From contig KB304341.1 in the NCBI GenBank assembly GCA_000328365.1, positions 96,019-160,018 on the forward strand: a stretch of DNA of 64,000 nt, written 5' to 3'. Position 1 is the first letter of the stretch, and each line of letters starts with the position of its first letter. The DNA comes from Capitella teleta. Taxonomy: Eukaryota; Annelida; Polychaeta; Capitellidae. Below, one piece after another: positions 38,528-50,674 of this stretch. The position numbers and the translations under genes are program-made. Below the pieces are notes generated by a model. It searched no databases. It saw only the letters and a list, made by a program, of their open reading frames with translations, and was not told where the DNA came from.

Positions 38528-39395
38528 CAGTAAAACCTCGATGTATCGAACGTCTGTCCCTCGAATGTCTCCCTGTGTCGAAGTGTTTTCGAAGTCCCGA
38601 CGATTCTCCTATACTTTACTATTAGCATTAGCATCCGTCCCTCGAACGTCTCATTCTCGAATTTATCCTTGTGTCGAAGTGTTTTCTGTGTCCCCGAGAC
38701 ATATTTTTGATCTGTATCTCGAAGTTGAAAAATTCGATGAGCATGTTTCTCAGTTTGGTAACTTCAAAAAGAGAGAGAGAGAGAGTCAGTTGTTTACAAA
38801 GCATCAAAACATCCCCGCCCCCACAAAGCAGTCGGCAGCCTTTATCTCTCCTCTGTTTAAGCCGCGACCTGACTCCAAAGATCAACGGACCGTGGATCTC
38901 AACTACCGTAAGCTATAAGGCATTGTTGTTAGTGTATTTGTGATTACCTTTGATGAATGACCGACAAAAAACCGCGACCAGAGCTTTGGCTGACTCCTAA
39001 AATCAATAGACTGTGGATTTCGACTAAGGCATTGTTGTTGGTGTGCTTGTGATGTTCTTTAATGAATTGCTGACAAAAGACCGCGCGCATTCGAAGCTAG
39101 AGTTAATTAAAGAAATCCAGCCTTAGATCTACACGTTGATAAATATTTGTTAATTAAAAGTTTCAATCTCAATTTCTCCTATAATCAATCATTTCTTTGG
39201 TCTAGATTTCTCGTAAGTCATGAGATCACGGTTCATAGTTTATGGGTTCATAATGCATGCTGTTGATCATAACGTCAGAGCACGGTTTGGAATCATAACG
39301 GTCCTATCATAACGGCCTCGATCTGTCCGTTGAAGTATCCTTGAGTCGAAGTATTTGAGCTAACTCCACGAATTCGACACATCAAGGTTTTACTG
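38528..39395. mobile_element. TA-flanked TIR element (CAGTAAAACCTCGATG)
   Basis: 868 bp flanked by TA on both sides (38526-38527, 39396-39397). Left end CAGTAAAACCTCGATGTATC, right end reversed CAGTAAAACCTTGATGTGTC. Repeated TCGAA-type motifs fill both subterminal regions. This is the classic look of pogo/Tigger-derived nonautonomous elements. No coding remnant recognised. Confidence 0.72.
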
Positions 39396-39540
39396 TATAT
39401 GTATAGGTTAGTTAGTTATAGTCAGGGCACTGATTTATTGTTGTTGTTTTTTTTTTGTTTTTTTTTTGTTTTTTATTATCATATGCTCTCTTATCATTCT
39501 AACAACTTTATTGTATCATCATGTTTGTTGCACCTTTCTA

Positions 39541-39605
39541 ATTTTATTTTATTTTATTTAATTTTATTTAATTTAATTTAATTTTATTTTATTTTATTTT
39601 ATTTC
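39541..39605. repeat. (ATTTT)n low-complexity repeat
   Basis: Run of ATTTT and ATTTA units following a poly-T tract at about 39446-39480. Confidence 0.8.
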
Positions 39606-40163
39606 TATTTTTTAAACTTTTATTGGCACAGTTGATACCGTTAGTTATAGGTTATTCACTCGTGTAATTTTAAATCGGGGCATATATCCACCCCTGAATC
39701 AGCCCCATTTCATTCATCATTATTTTGTATATTCTTCATTTTTACCTTCATTTTGATTCTGTGGATGAATAAACCTTATCTATCAAAAAAAAAACCCACA
39801 AAAAAACTGAATAAATCAAATGTCGGATATGACACAAAAAGAACTCCACTGAAAGTTCCCCTTCCTTTGATAACTTGTGTAAATGGAAATATGTTTTCTT
39901 TTCTTTTCCAACACATGATGTTCATGTTATGGACCACATATTTAGGCCTCTTCAGCCGGGTTTATAATCAGTTAGCTTGGATGCATGCAAAGTGACCGTG
40001 AATTCATTTCTTGGAGTCTAGATTTCTTGAAGTTTGATTTAAATTTTTTGTGAAACGACTATGAAAAGGCTGCAACCATTGGAAATAATGCTCACAATGC
40101 TTAACGTAATTAATTCTTCTATGACTTGTACTGATTTCCATGGGTTTTCTTTGCAGCTTGACG

Positions 40164-43100
40164 ATGGTTCACCGAAATAAAGTCTATGATTTGGCTCACA
40201 AGGTGGTCGTGTTTCCTCTGATTGGATTCACTTTCGGATATGGATCGTATCTGACGTTCATCTTTGGTGATTGGATGTTCAGTGAGTCATGTTTTTTAAT
40301 CATTTTCTGATCTCTTTGTCTGTCATTCATTGTCAAACAAGTTTGCTCTGAATCAATTGATCATTTCATGTATTTGTAAAACGCTATTTGATATGCTTTT
40401 TTACTTTCTCCTTTGATCACCCTATTTAAAAAAAATTTTTATGGATAGTGACTTTAGAATTTAGATCATGCTTTTTCAGCTAGCAGCTTGGGGTTTTTTT
40501 TTTTTTTTGGTCACCATCAAAATATAGTTACAGGTATATGCATTGTGGAATTTGTAGCTGGATCACTCCCTTAGCTTGAAGAAGAAAAAATAGATCCCAC
40601 AATAACTCATGGTCTCAGAAATGTTATCCAGGTCAGGAAACGTTCCTCTTCAGTTGCACCAGCACCCCATTTTGAATGTGCACAAAGAATTTGGAAACCA
40701 AAAACGCTCACTGCGCTTATAGGCCTATAGTGAAATTAGAGCAGAGGTAGCGCCGCCAAGCGGGAAGCGGGATAACGCACTTAGGCTGAAGCCATTGCGT
40801 TACATAGGAGATTGTAGAATCGCTTTGCTGTATGCGTTGTGTACACTTAATAAACATATGTTTGGGAAGGAAATAGGAATGAGATATCGTCAGTTACATG
40901 CTGTTGTATATTTCCAGCCATATTTTTACTCCTGGGATGATCGAACGATGGGTTTAAAGCCATGAATACCAATTGACATATTGGGTCAAGAAAACACACG
41001 AAGTGCAGTCAATGAATTATTTTTTTTGTATTCGAGAAGAATTACAGAAACTAGTTTCTGTATATAATAAGAAATATGTGAGATATAAAATGAAAATAGG
41101 CATACAAAAAGAACATGCACGAGTAGGCAATGAAAAAGTAAAAAGAATAATAATAATCACAGATTCAGCTTAATTAATCGCTTTTCTATTTCTCTTTTGA
41201 TTTTGATCCTTAAAACGGCAAAAAAACGGTTCTTTGGGGAAGTGGAAAAATGAGCAATTCTTGTCCTCTGCGTAGTTGTAGCATTTCCAAAAAGAACATA
41301 TCTTTGTTCTCTTCTTAGCCATCTTGGTTGCTGCGAACAGCAATAGCAATGCCCACAGTATCAGACTGAGACTGAATGTGAGAGAATCCAAAGTAATGAA
41401 TGGTTGAATAAAATTTGTATTTCAACCGTTAATATTTTAGCAATTAACTATCAACACAAGTCCATCAACTAAGCTCAAACTTTGCTTCAGCCTTTCATAA
41501 GCTGAAGTGACACAGGAGCCAGCCGAAAGGAGTGGCACGGCTAAACTGACTCCTGCTTGGCTCGCTGACACAGCTTAAAAGCGCCGAGTGCGGCTCTGTG
41601 TTATCGCTCATTTCTAGAAGAAACAGAACATATTGTACGTGACCAAATCAGCCGCTGCGTGAGTGGCGCTGCTAGTTGCTATTATTTGACACAATAGGGA
41701 CCAATGGCTGATAGACTTCTTGGTCTCTAAATTCTTTGATGTGCATATGCTCAACTTGATTCGTCATATACTATACATGTATGAAAAATCAAGTACTGGT
41801 AGTTTACAATATAATTACAGTCGACCGTCATTAATCCAACCAGGTTCGTTCCCAGTGATTTTGGTTGGATCAATGAGGGGGTCGGATTTACAAATTTGCG
41901 ACGACAGTTAATCGCCTCACTTCTTTGATGGACCACTCATTAAAGTAGTCCCTCAAACACGCCTGCAAGAGATGTTTTTGCGACGGATAACACCTTCATA
42001 AAAGCAGGTCGTTGTCCTCAATAGCAATGCTTTAAGTACATGTATGCCAAACACAGGCCTTTTCTTCTGGACAATAACCTTTGAACGATCAAGATTTCTG
42101 TAGTTTGAATTTCATAGGAAGTCGCCAAAAATTGAAGTCAGAGTCGAAAAATAAGGGAATCGGATAAACAAGTCCAATCAGCCTTATGCCAGATCCGTCC
42201 CCGAGCATCGAGTCAGATTATTAAGGGAATCGGATTAATAAACCTAGGATTAATGAGGGCCAACTGTATAAACTAAACCACTTGTGTTTACGATTCAACA
42301 AATTTTAACTAATTGTTACTGCATAATCATGAAACTCATGACATCACTGATCTGTCCAATCAGAGCGTAGTAACAGAGCCAATATCAGCATTATTGGGAA
42401 CCATTCGTCTTGCATAATTCATTGAAATAACTTTAATCACAAATGCATCCTCTTTTTACTTTGACATCAGAAGATATCGATCTATTTATTCTGCATTTGT
42501 GCACTGATGTCCCTCCCCCATTATGGAGTGTTCATGTTATGGGCTTGTTTTTTTGTTTTTTGTTTTCTTTTTCTTTTTTTATGTTTTTCATATATATATT
42601 TTTTTGATTTTTTCTTAATTGCTTTGTTTCCCCCCACCTCCTTTTCTTGTGTTCCACCATGAAGCATTGTGCTATTTTTTTGGAACATGAATAAATATTC
42701 AATGTATACAAATAATACAGGGTTTCGCTGAAAAACTACTGGCGATCCGGGGGGTCAAAAACCATGATAATCGGCCATTGTTTCGGACTTTTTTCTATAA
42801 TGCCTAGAGGGTGCTGTTGGAAAATATCATATTTGAGGCACTTAGGATGTTAATTCATGCCTAATACTTCGGGACATGGTGCATGGATGATTTATGAAGG
42901 CTCTGAGCCCAAAACCTGAAAACCGCTTATAATCACCCCACATGGTGTTTTTCGCTCATAGCTCGCTTTCGCAATTTGCGACTTGTGACCGGTTTTGCTG
43001 TGGACGCTCACATATGTATCATCAAAATTGAGTTGAAGCTTCTTGACGTATTTCATTTTGTCGTTTACAGACAAGAGGCCGATCGCAGCTGCCGCACGCA

Positions 43101-43192
43101 AAGCATCAATTGCTGAAAAATTGGCAGAACAACAAACAGTGCGGGAGGAAGAACTCATGATGCAACAGAAAGCGGCCGAGAAGGCCTTCTGA
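40164..43192 (+). CDS. Small single-pass membrane protein, 79 residues (unrecognised)
   Basis: Two coding exons, 40164-40281 and 43071-43192, join in phase 1 to give 79 residues. Exon 1 follows a strong acceptor (TTTTCTTTGCAG) seven bases before the ATG, so an upstream noncoding exon exists. The protein opens MVHRNKVYDLAHKVVVFPLI and has one hydrophobic span at about residues 15-39 (VVVFPLIGFTFGYGSYLTF). A charged, alanine-rich C-terminal helix follows (KRPIAAAARKASIAEKLAEQ, VREEELMMQQKAAEKAF). AATAAA lies 35 bp after the stop, at 43227-43232. Codon use, splice sites and the polyadenylation signal support a real gene. Size and layout recall small mitochondrial inner-membrane or ER proteins, but I recognise no family and give no function. 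The 2.8-kb intron holds a TIR element and a THAP-like scrap on the other strand. Confidence 0.7.
41170..41322 (-). CDS. Possible THAP-type zinc finger start (fragment)
   Basis: ATG at 41322 opens MAKKRTKICSFWKCYNYAED, then KNCSFFHFPKEP, before a stop at 41170. The C-x3-C spacing followed by CSFFHFPK resembles the first half of a THAP (C2CH) DNA-binding domain. The second half (AVPTIF and the CxxH pair) is not visible, and I found no joining exon on the minus strand. It may be a first exon, a transposase-derived scrap or chance. Confidence 0.22.
   Translation of the reverse strand: MAKKRTKICSFWKCYNYAEDKNCSFFHFPKEPFFCRFKDQNQKRNRKAIN
41818..42266. mobile_element. TA-flanked TIR element (CAGTTGGCCCTCATTAATCC)
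   Basis: 449 bp flanked by TA (41816-41817, 42267-42268). Termini CAGTCGACCGTCATTAATCC and, reversed, CAGTTGGCCCTCATTAATCC differ at four positions. Repeats such as GGGAATCGGATTAATAA appear internally. It fits Tigger-like nonautonomous elements. It sits in the intron of the 79-residue gene. Confidence 0.72.
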
Positions 43193-44779
43193 GCACATCG
43201 TTTTACAACGTCTAAATCTTTTTGTAAATAAATTATTATGTAACTTTGCCTTTGGCTTTCATTTTCATTAAGGGATCCTGTTTCGATGAAATTTGCTTCC
43301 ACAAAATAATCCTTTCAAGGAACTTTTCCAGGTCTATTTTCCATTGGAAAAAAGTTTGCTGTCATAACGTGCACCAAACATCATCCATGTACTAAGATTT
43401 CTAGAAAATCAAAAGACAGTTGAGCAAGGCATGAGCATTAGCGAATGAACTTGCTTGAACCGGGTTAGATCCAGCTCTGTTGAAACTTTGACGTACTGTA
43501 CCTGATTGCACGAATCAGAGCGCGCTCTGAATGTGTGAATCATAACGCACTTGTTGTGCATCGGAAGAAGTCATAACGCACTTCTGCTATGGAGCCACTC
43601 AACCTGCCAGTTACAACTTACCAATAGTCCACTTAAAACACCAATTAATTAAAAACGGATACATGTGTAAAACATATTATTTTATACAATTCGTAATTTA
43701 TAACCGCGACTGCAGGACCCGCATTACCATCCATCATTTTGAAATCCAGCGTAAATTAACAATAAATTTGCCATAACCGATGATACAGCCATTGCCAATC
43801 ATGCATTGCTCTGAAGGAGATCCTCTGAGTCAGATGGACACGCAAGGACAAAAGTGTGGAACAACATCGCAGAAGAAAATGGAAATCTATCGCAAGCTAA
43901 GCACAGAAAAATCAGCCAGTACATATATTGCCGCTGGAAGTGTTAACCACGATCAGACAACCAATGCCGGGAAAGCAGCGAAGAACCGCCATTGGACAAC
44001 ATCAGCACATGAATTAGATCCTTGTCTCTGATAAACACCACTGAGCAGCCACGGGCAGGCAGCAGCCACAATCAATATTTTGAATGAGTGAGTAAAACAT
44101 ATTTGAAAAGTGGTCTGATCTAATGCAGCTTCAATAATTATTTACAATTGAAAAGAATGTGGAAGATAATTAATCAAATCCTGGAAAATAGATTTATTGT
44201 CAACATATGTTTGGCATTCAACGCAAAGTTTTACAATTATTCACGATTTTTTGACAACAGCAGAAGTTTCGACACCATATAAGGGAGGAAAAAACACAAC
44301 AACATGCAAATGAATATTCATGAGGATGATATTCATATTCATGAGATGATCAGCATATTCATGAGGCCAACACACGTCAATGTATTGCTTGAAGGAGATG
44401 AGTGAATGAATTACAAAAACTGTAAAAAGACTAGATTTAACATGCAGATAAAAACACTAGTCGCCCAGTTAAGCACAACGAATGCATTAACATAAATTAA
44501 CGTAAGGCCCAATTGAACGAGCATTCGAAATGCGATATTTTTCAACAAACAGACAAAAAAATTGAGTCTTCTTTTTCAAAGGTGATTGATTCATGAAATG
44601 CCTTTTAGAAGTTGCATAGGTACTTCAAGGTCATGTCTAAGTCCCCAAGGTCATTGCAGAGGTCAAGAAAAATTTGGCACCAAAAAAAAAAAAAAAAAAA
44701 AAAAGGATTCCGACAATATCACATTCACATTTAAAAATTGAACACAGTTTTCAGCTGCCTTGAAAAAAACATTTGAGAA
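43193..44779. other. Intergenic between small-protein gene and INO80D end
   Basis: Contains the AATAAA signal of the upstream gene (43227-43232), several ATTCATGAG repeats near 44310-44365 and a poly-A run at about 44680-44704 that could be a retroelement tail. No gene recognised. Confidence 0.45.
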
Positions 44780-47700
44780 TTATTGGAGAGTCGATTGGCT
44801 AGTTCCGGCCGACGACTGGCTACCAAAGCCGGCGGCCGGCTGAACAAACCCTGACTTCAATCCGTTGACCTGTGTATATATCTGAGGCGGAATATCTGTT
44901 TGTTTGCCCGCTAGGACATCCACGTCCACAAAGCCTGATAGCACTTGCGAAATGTTCTTTAAATCCGTGGCAGAAAGACTGCTCGCAAGGTCATTCATGA
45001 AATCATTGGACTGATCTGGGTCATCTGTGGTTGCTGACCCAGAAGGGCTGAGAGGGTTCAGCAGAGACACTTGGGCAGCTATCTGCTTAGTGAGGTCATC
45101 CTCATGAGAGGTCACTGAGGGGTCACTGAGGTCATTTGAAAGACTTCTATGCTCCTTGTTCATGTCCTGAGACATGGCAGCTGCCCAGGCATTCTCCAGG
45201 GCAGCACTCTCCAGAGTGGATTGCGGATTGTCTGCTTTGTCATCTGCACACCCTGCAAATAAATCATTTCATTTTAATAACCTAATTGTGTAAATGATAT
45301 ATATAATATTCTCACACAAACCATTCTCGCAGAAACCAACAATTGATCTGCACCAACATTCTATCCACCATAATTCAAAAATATTACAAACATAATGTAT
45401 CAATGGCAGCTATTTTAAAATTTGCTTTAAAAACGACATGATCATGATGAGTACTGACCGGCCAGCAGGTCAAAAGCTTCATCGGGAAGTTTGTTGAGCA
45501 CTTCATGGAGGTCATGCTCATCGAGGAAATTTGTTGCCTGAGTGTCCAACGGCAAGTCCAACTCCTTATCAATAACACCTGAAACAATCACAAGAATAAA
45601 TGAAACACTGTACACTTCCTATCATCCTAATAAATCACTACCATTCAGAAAACCCATATCATTGGGCATAGCTGGCTGATTAGCATAAGTGGGCGGGGCT
45701 GACTCAAACTGAGATCTCTGATTGGCTGCCGGGAGTGAGGTAGGCGGGGCTTGTGAGGTCACAGGGTCATGAGGGGGCAGAGCTTCCTCTTCAGGGATTT
45801 TCCTTCGCTGATTCTTTTTCTTTTTGCCTTTCTTTGGAGGTCGAGTGAGTGCAGATGGCTTCGTCTTTTTCCTTGGTTTCTTCGGTCGTGGTTCGTGGTT
45901 CTTTTCGTAATTATCCTGCAATTCATTGACATGTAAATAAATGAGCATATAATTGAACGCTGAGACTCACAGCTTTGGCAGCATGCTCTGGGCACAGGGC
46001 TAATTCATGGTGGGGGTCTAACACAGGGACGCAGCACTGGGTGTTATCAGAGAACTTGGCAGTGCAAAACTCATACACCTGCTGGTCCACATTATACATG
46101 ACATCTGGGTCAGGTTAAGGGGTCATACGTTTCATGAATATCTAAACTGGGAATGAATCTAAAACAAGGATACGTTGAGCACAGTGGTTGGTGTAAGGCA
46201 AGGCGAGCGCATTGCATGCTGAATCGTTGCCCTGGTTACGATGCAAACAAGGCCTCGGTTTCTCAGCAGTCGATTTCCTGCAAATCGACAAGAAAAATTA
46301 TGAAAACAAATTTTTTTCAACAGTAATAAAAAACCTGATAGAATCTTCTTCAGTGGATGGATCTGAGGTAGTGGCAGCTATCGCCCTTACGCAGCAGACG
46401 GGGGAACTCCGTGCAGAGGCCACAAGCGCCCTGAGGCCTCCCTGGATGTGCGATCGCTTGGCTTGGTTTCGGCTGTGCATGTGACACAGCTGCGAGAACT
46501 GACGACGCAGCTTGGCTTTGTGCAGGGCTAGCTTCGTCTTACGTATATTCGATGACAGTTCCTCATCCATTCTAAGAAGAGGAATTGACGCAAATTAGAC
46601 TTTTGTAAGGATAAAAGTAAATCTCTCACTCTTCGTCGCCACTTTCTTCATCAGACGACGACAGCAACCAATTGCGTTGCCAAGGAATCAGATCGTCAAC
46701 TTCACTCTCATCTGAACTGTCAATGCCTGCAAAGACAAAATTTCCAGTAAAAATCAGATAATATCGGGTGAGTCCTATACCCATGGGAAGGAGATCAGCA
46801 TTGTGGACTTTTTCACTGGCATAGAAGGCGTACGTTCGCACGGCAGTTCTCCGTTTCAGCCTCCTTTTGGCTTCCGTCTCTGACAACACATCTCTCGGAC
46901 GCTTAAGCTTCACAAAGGTCACTTCACCTTTGACCTCTTCTTCAGTCTTTACCACAGGGGTCACTTTAGAGGTCGTAGGTCGCGCAGACATGACAGGGGT
47001 CGGGGTGGATGAGAGAAGAGTGGTAACCGGAACGTGCGGAGAGTGATCTTTCGTTTCCATGGGAACCGTTTGCGGTTTCCCGTCAGCAACGCATGCAGGG
47101 TTCGGTGAGCACGACCCCGTAACAACGGTGACAGGGGTCAGAGGCGTAGAAGGCTGTGCAGGTACGTTACTATAAGTGCGATTTTTGAGTTTGTCTTTAA
47201 TTTTGTTCTGAGCAATTTTGGTTTGCAGCCTGCTCATAGTGCGCGAGTGGGCGTTCTTCACTGGAGTCTTGGCATTCTTCTGCTCACTGGATTTCGTCCT
47301 CACGCGCTCCAATTTCTCTGCTAGTTCCGGGTACAGTTTAGCGATTGAGATCGTGTTGATTGGACGACTGCTTGGGTTGTTGTGGTAAGTGATTGGGGGC
47401 GACGTTTTTGCCTGAGGAGGGGCGGGGAGGGGGTCAGCATCGGGGAAGGCATATGGGTCGTCCTTTGGGGACGAGGAGAATCCGTTTTGAACGCTGTGTA
47501 GGGGGGACGGAAGGCGCTTCGTGGATTTGCCATTCAGGATGTTCGAGTGGCAATTGCAGAATCTGAGAGAGACAAAGATTGAAGACGGCTATTCAGCGTA
47601 CTACAAAATTACTACAGCCAGTATCATAGTATCACTATGAGCTAAAATCACAGCCTATTCATAAGGGAGTCTATTCTAACTACCCACATTCAACATTAAA

Positions 47701-48405
47701 TGACATAACAGGAATGATGCAATGGCTCAAAACAGTAAACATGTGGGCAGCGCCTGTAGTTGTGCTTTAACAATTCTACCAGAAATCAGTTGCGTCATCA
47801 CTGCTTTAGGTTCCAGAGCAGCACCCAGGACCGAGGGTGACCCTTACTCTTTCGATATATTCCAAGGGGTCTTTATTCTAAATAGCATAAGACAGTTACT
47901 CTGACAGTAACGCACAGCACACAGACTTGTATTGCAGTGAAGAACTAAATCAAATTACATTATCACAACCATTGAACCATAATGCATTGAAGACTGATTA
48001 GAGCTCAAACTCAGGACATTCCCAGGTGACCTAGAATTGCAGTCAGGCGGCTAACCCAATTGAGCTACATGGTGCCTAACTCTGGGTGACTGGTATAATT
48101 AAGACCATGACCTGAGTCACAAGATTTGGGTCTTCCCTTTTTTCACAGTTCTAAATAGCATACAGATGTAAGAAATACGGTAATAATGCTTACTGGGCAG
48201 GAGCGGCCTGAGGAATGGGGTTGGAGCACTGGCGATGCTTCGCTTGATGCAGGCACTGCTTGAAAGGGGCGCTGGGGTCTTCCAGGATGTGGCGCAGGCA
48301 GAACGCGTATCCGTTCAGGCGCCTCTGCCTGCAGACCTTGATGCTGCATGAACAGAGTGGTTTGTGGTCGACATCAGAATAGTGAATGTTCTTTCCCTCA
48401 AACAT
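44780..48405 (-). CDS. INO80D: INO80D, INO80 chromatin remodelling complex subunit
   Basis: Nine exons: 48405-48194, 47562-46781, 46726-46630, 46571-46335, 46277-46174, 46104-45971, 45915-45642, 45578-45459, 45252-44780. Phases close at 810 residues. The start MFEGKNIHYSDVDHKPLCSC parallels human INO80D MYEGKHIHFSEVDNKPLCS, followed by CRQRRLNGYAFCLRHILED. A first Cys/His cluster (CSNPIP, FCNCH) comes next. A second is shared with KANSL2 (ACNALALPYTNHCAQH, FCTAKFSDNTQCCVPVLD, ALCPEHAAK). Then KPRKKTKPSALTRPPKK matches the human KPRKKTKPPALTKKH. The C-terminal third is acidic and Ser/Thr-rich with a conserved LHEVLNKLPDEAFDLLAG patch. It should be a nuclear subunit of the INO80 nucleosome remodeller. 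Human INO80D is somewhat longer at the C-terminus. Intron 5 is U12 type and intron 1 holds a SINE. Confidence 0.93.
46105..46173 (-). other. U12-type GT-AG intron of INO80D (69 bp)
   Basis: The intron begins GTATCCTTG (U12 donor consensus) and ends CTGACCCAG. The U12 branch motif CCTTAAC lies with its adenosine about 10 nt from the 3' end. This donor gives phase 1 and the conserved join CAQH-DV. The nearby GTTTTAG would put the next exon out of frame. Confidence 0.85.
47770..48078 (-). mobile_element. tRNA-derived SINE, copy B
   Basis: On the minus strand the head reads TAGCTCAATTGGGTTAG (A box), then CTGACTGCAATTC and a decayed B box (CCTGAGTTTGAGCTC). The body AATAAAGACCCCTTGGAA matches the copy at 33690-34012. 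It lies in INO80D intron 1, in the same orientation as the gene. Confidence 0.65.
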
Positions 48406-50647
48406 TGTACAGCATTTCAACTCAGAAATCTCACAACCTGAAAAATAATAAAATTAATGAAACGCTTATACATTCCCTTTTCAATAGGCCTCCATTAGCT
48501 CTGATAGGCAGATCACGTATCCACAGGAGTCTGAGGAGATGGAAGATAAGGCACATTCTCAGGGGGAATGTTACGACAAACAGGGATACTGGCGTTTTGC
48601 CAAAAGCCTAACCCTACTAACCACTAACACTACAGCATGGTACTACTGTTAACTGTAGGAACGCCAGCGTTAGTACAGTAATTCTGTGTACTGTATGGCT
48701 CACTGTTTCAAGGGTAATCCTTAGATGGAGTAATCATATGAAAATGATGGGATAGAACTTGTGAGAAGATGGAAAATTCAAGCATGCAGACAGATGACTC
48801 GACAACACAGCTATTAAAACACAAACGTTTGTGACAAGGCCAAAGGTCAAGCTGTCAAAACTCAAATCAAAAGCCAAAAAGTGAACCTAAATTCACTCTT
48901 GATCTGGAATGAATGTAGAAATCAATGGTGTGCACTCCGAGCTGAGGGCTGTCTGGGTCTCGTTTATGGTCACATCTCCCGGGTTACCGGTTGAATATGC
49001 ATAATTTACGAAAAACAAAATTGAAATTGACAATACAGAACGTCAACTTTCCAACTACCAACTCATCACTGTAGGTATGAAAGTGAAAATTCATTTTTCA
49101 TACTAATTTCCAAGCTGAGAGCAAAAAATATATATATCCGATACCTCAGAAAACTCAATTTCCCGTCTTTTAATGTATAAAAATCATGGCACACGACGCT
49201 ATTTACACTAAAATCATAAATTTTGATCAGTGAAATTCAAGTTGTTTGGTGAGCGATAATAGAGAGTTTTATCCGCTTCGTCGATGTGCCCAGAGTGATC
49301 GAAAAGCGTGAATTGCATTGACATTGTACCGAAATAAAAAGATATAAGATGAACAGGAAAATGCCTCACGTAAAATCCATCACTGTTCCATAAAAAGCTT
49401 CGGTTTGATTCACAAATTAATCACTTTGTGTTTATCAGTCGACAAAATGGCCGCCATGGCGCAGGAAAAGATGACCCATTTAGGGAATCATGGGTAATCT
49501 TAATATAAACAGCCAACCAGCGTGCTGTGTGAATATTGAATCAACCAATGATATACCTATAAACTAGGTCATAACTTATGAGATAAAAATAACTCGGACG
49601 TTTCACCCTACTATGATATTACTACGCGTAGTGAATTCCTTCTCTCATGAATGAAATCCTAATTCCCGCGGTTTGTTTAAGCGCCGGAATCAATGAAATG
49701 TCAGAGGTCAGGGACTGCTAATGCAAAGTTCAGATGGATTAATAATACTGAGTCATGTTTCAAAGACGCGGCCCCGATTATCATTTAAATTACGCATTAG
49801 TTTTTGTGCATGAAGAAGACCAGTCCAAAATACACATGCTGGCGCAAGAGAAACATTAATTCTGTCAACGATGCAGCCACTAGCCAACAATACCAGCCAA
49901 AGTAACTAAATATGTGTACATCGCACCTGGTAATCGGACCTCGATTGAATGAGAATACCATTGAAGCACATTTAATTAAAAGCTATGCCTAATAATGGAT
50001 TTGTTTTTATGCACAACAAGCAGCCAAACGACGGCGAAACCACGGTGCTTACTGTACGTATGTTCCACATTGGCATCAGAGTTGGCACAGCCCAATATTC
50101 TAGTGTCCATCGAGTGGCTATAACCAGTTTACATTTCGACCCGAGATACTATAGTACGGTAATTAAGCTGCATGTACCTAAGCATCGAGCATTTGGAGAA
50201 CGAAACCCAGTAATATAGCTCTACCTATATATAGTATCTATAGGTATATATATATAGCAAGTTAGCAACTGCATGAAAATCCAACGCTCTACGCATTAAG
50301 ACAAGCGTCATATGACTATTATGCGTGAATTTTTGAAATGCCTATTCGCTTACAAATGTAAAAATGGAGAGACACATCCATTCTTGCAAAACAACACCAT
50401 TCTTGACGACAGTTTTTTTACAAAAACAAAACTAGGATCGTCGCGGAATTAGAATTTTATCCGCGCCAATTAACCGAATTGTGTGAATTCGTGCATCGAG
50501 AGATTAAGACCTGAGATAAGATCACCGATGCTTGGCTCGCGCCATAATTAATTAAGAATCCTTTTGAGCTGCGTTATTTTTTTGAATTGTCTTTTCTCTG
50601 TAGACACGCGTAACAAATTATCCTGTCTTAAGGGCCGTTCACATAAT

Positions 50648-50674
50648 GTGCGGGCGGGCGTTTCCCGCCCGCAC
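50648..50674. repeat. GC-rich perfect hairpin
   Basis: GTGCGGGCGGG and its exact reverse complement CCCGCCCGCAC flank a five-base loop (CGTTT). It stands out in AT-rich DNA. Flanking ATAAT/ATTAT extend the symmetry, so it could be the core of a fold-back element. Confidence 0.7.

Larger units (their letters stand above)
32101..40163. other. Gene-poor, transposon-rich interval
   Basis: No host gene recognised. Contents are listed separately: a tRNA-derived SINE (33690-34012), an assembly gap, a TTAA element (35731-36450), two TA-flanked TIR elements (37031-38160, 38528-39395) and an ATTTT repeat. Beside the gap, 34802-34890 holds loosely repeated TAACCAG/ACCAGGTAACC motifs. An AP-1-like TGAGTCA occurs near 35002. 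The remainder shows nothing supportable. Confidence 0.5.

Noticed and set aside
49446-49505. Possible first exon MAAMAQEKMTHLGNHG with a donor-like GTAATC.
   Set aside because: Only 16 codons, mostly a YY1-like GC motif; no downstream exon joins it.
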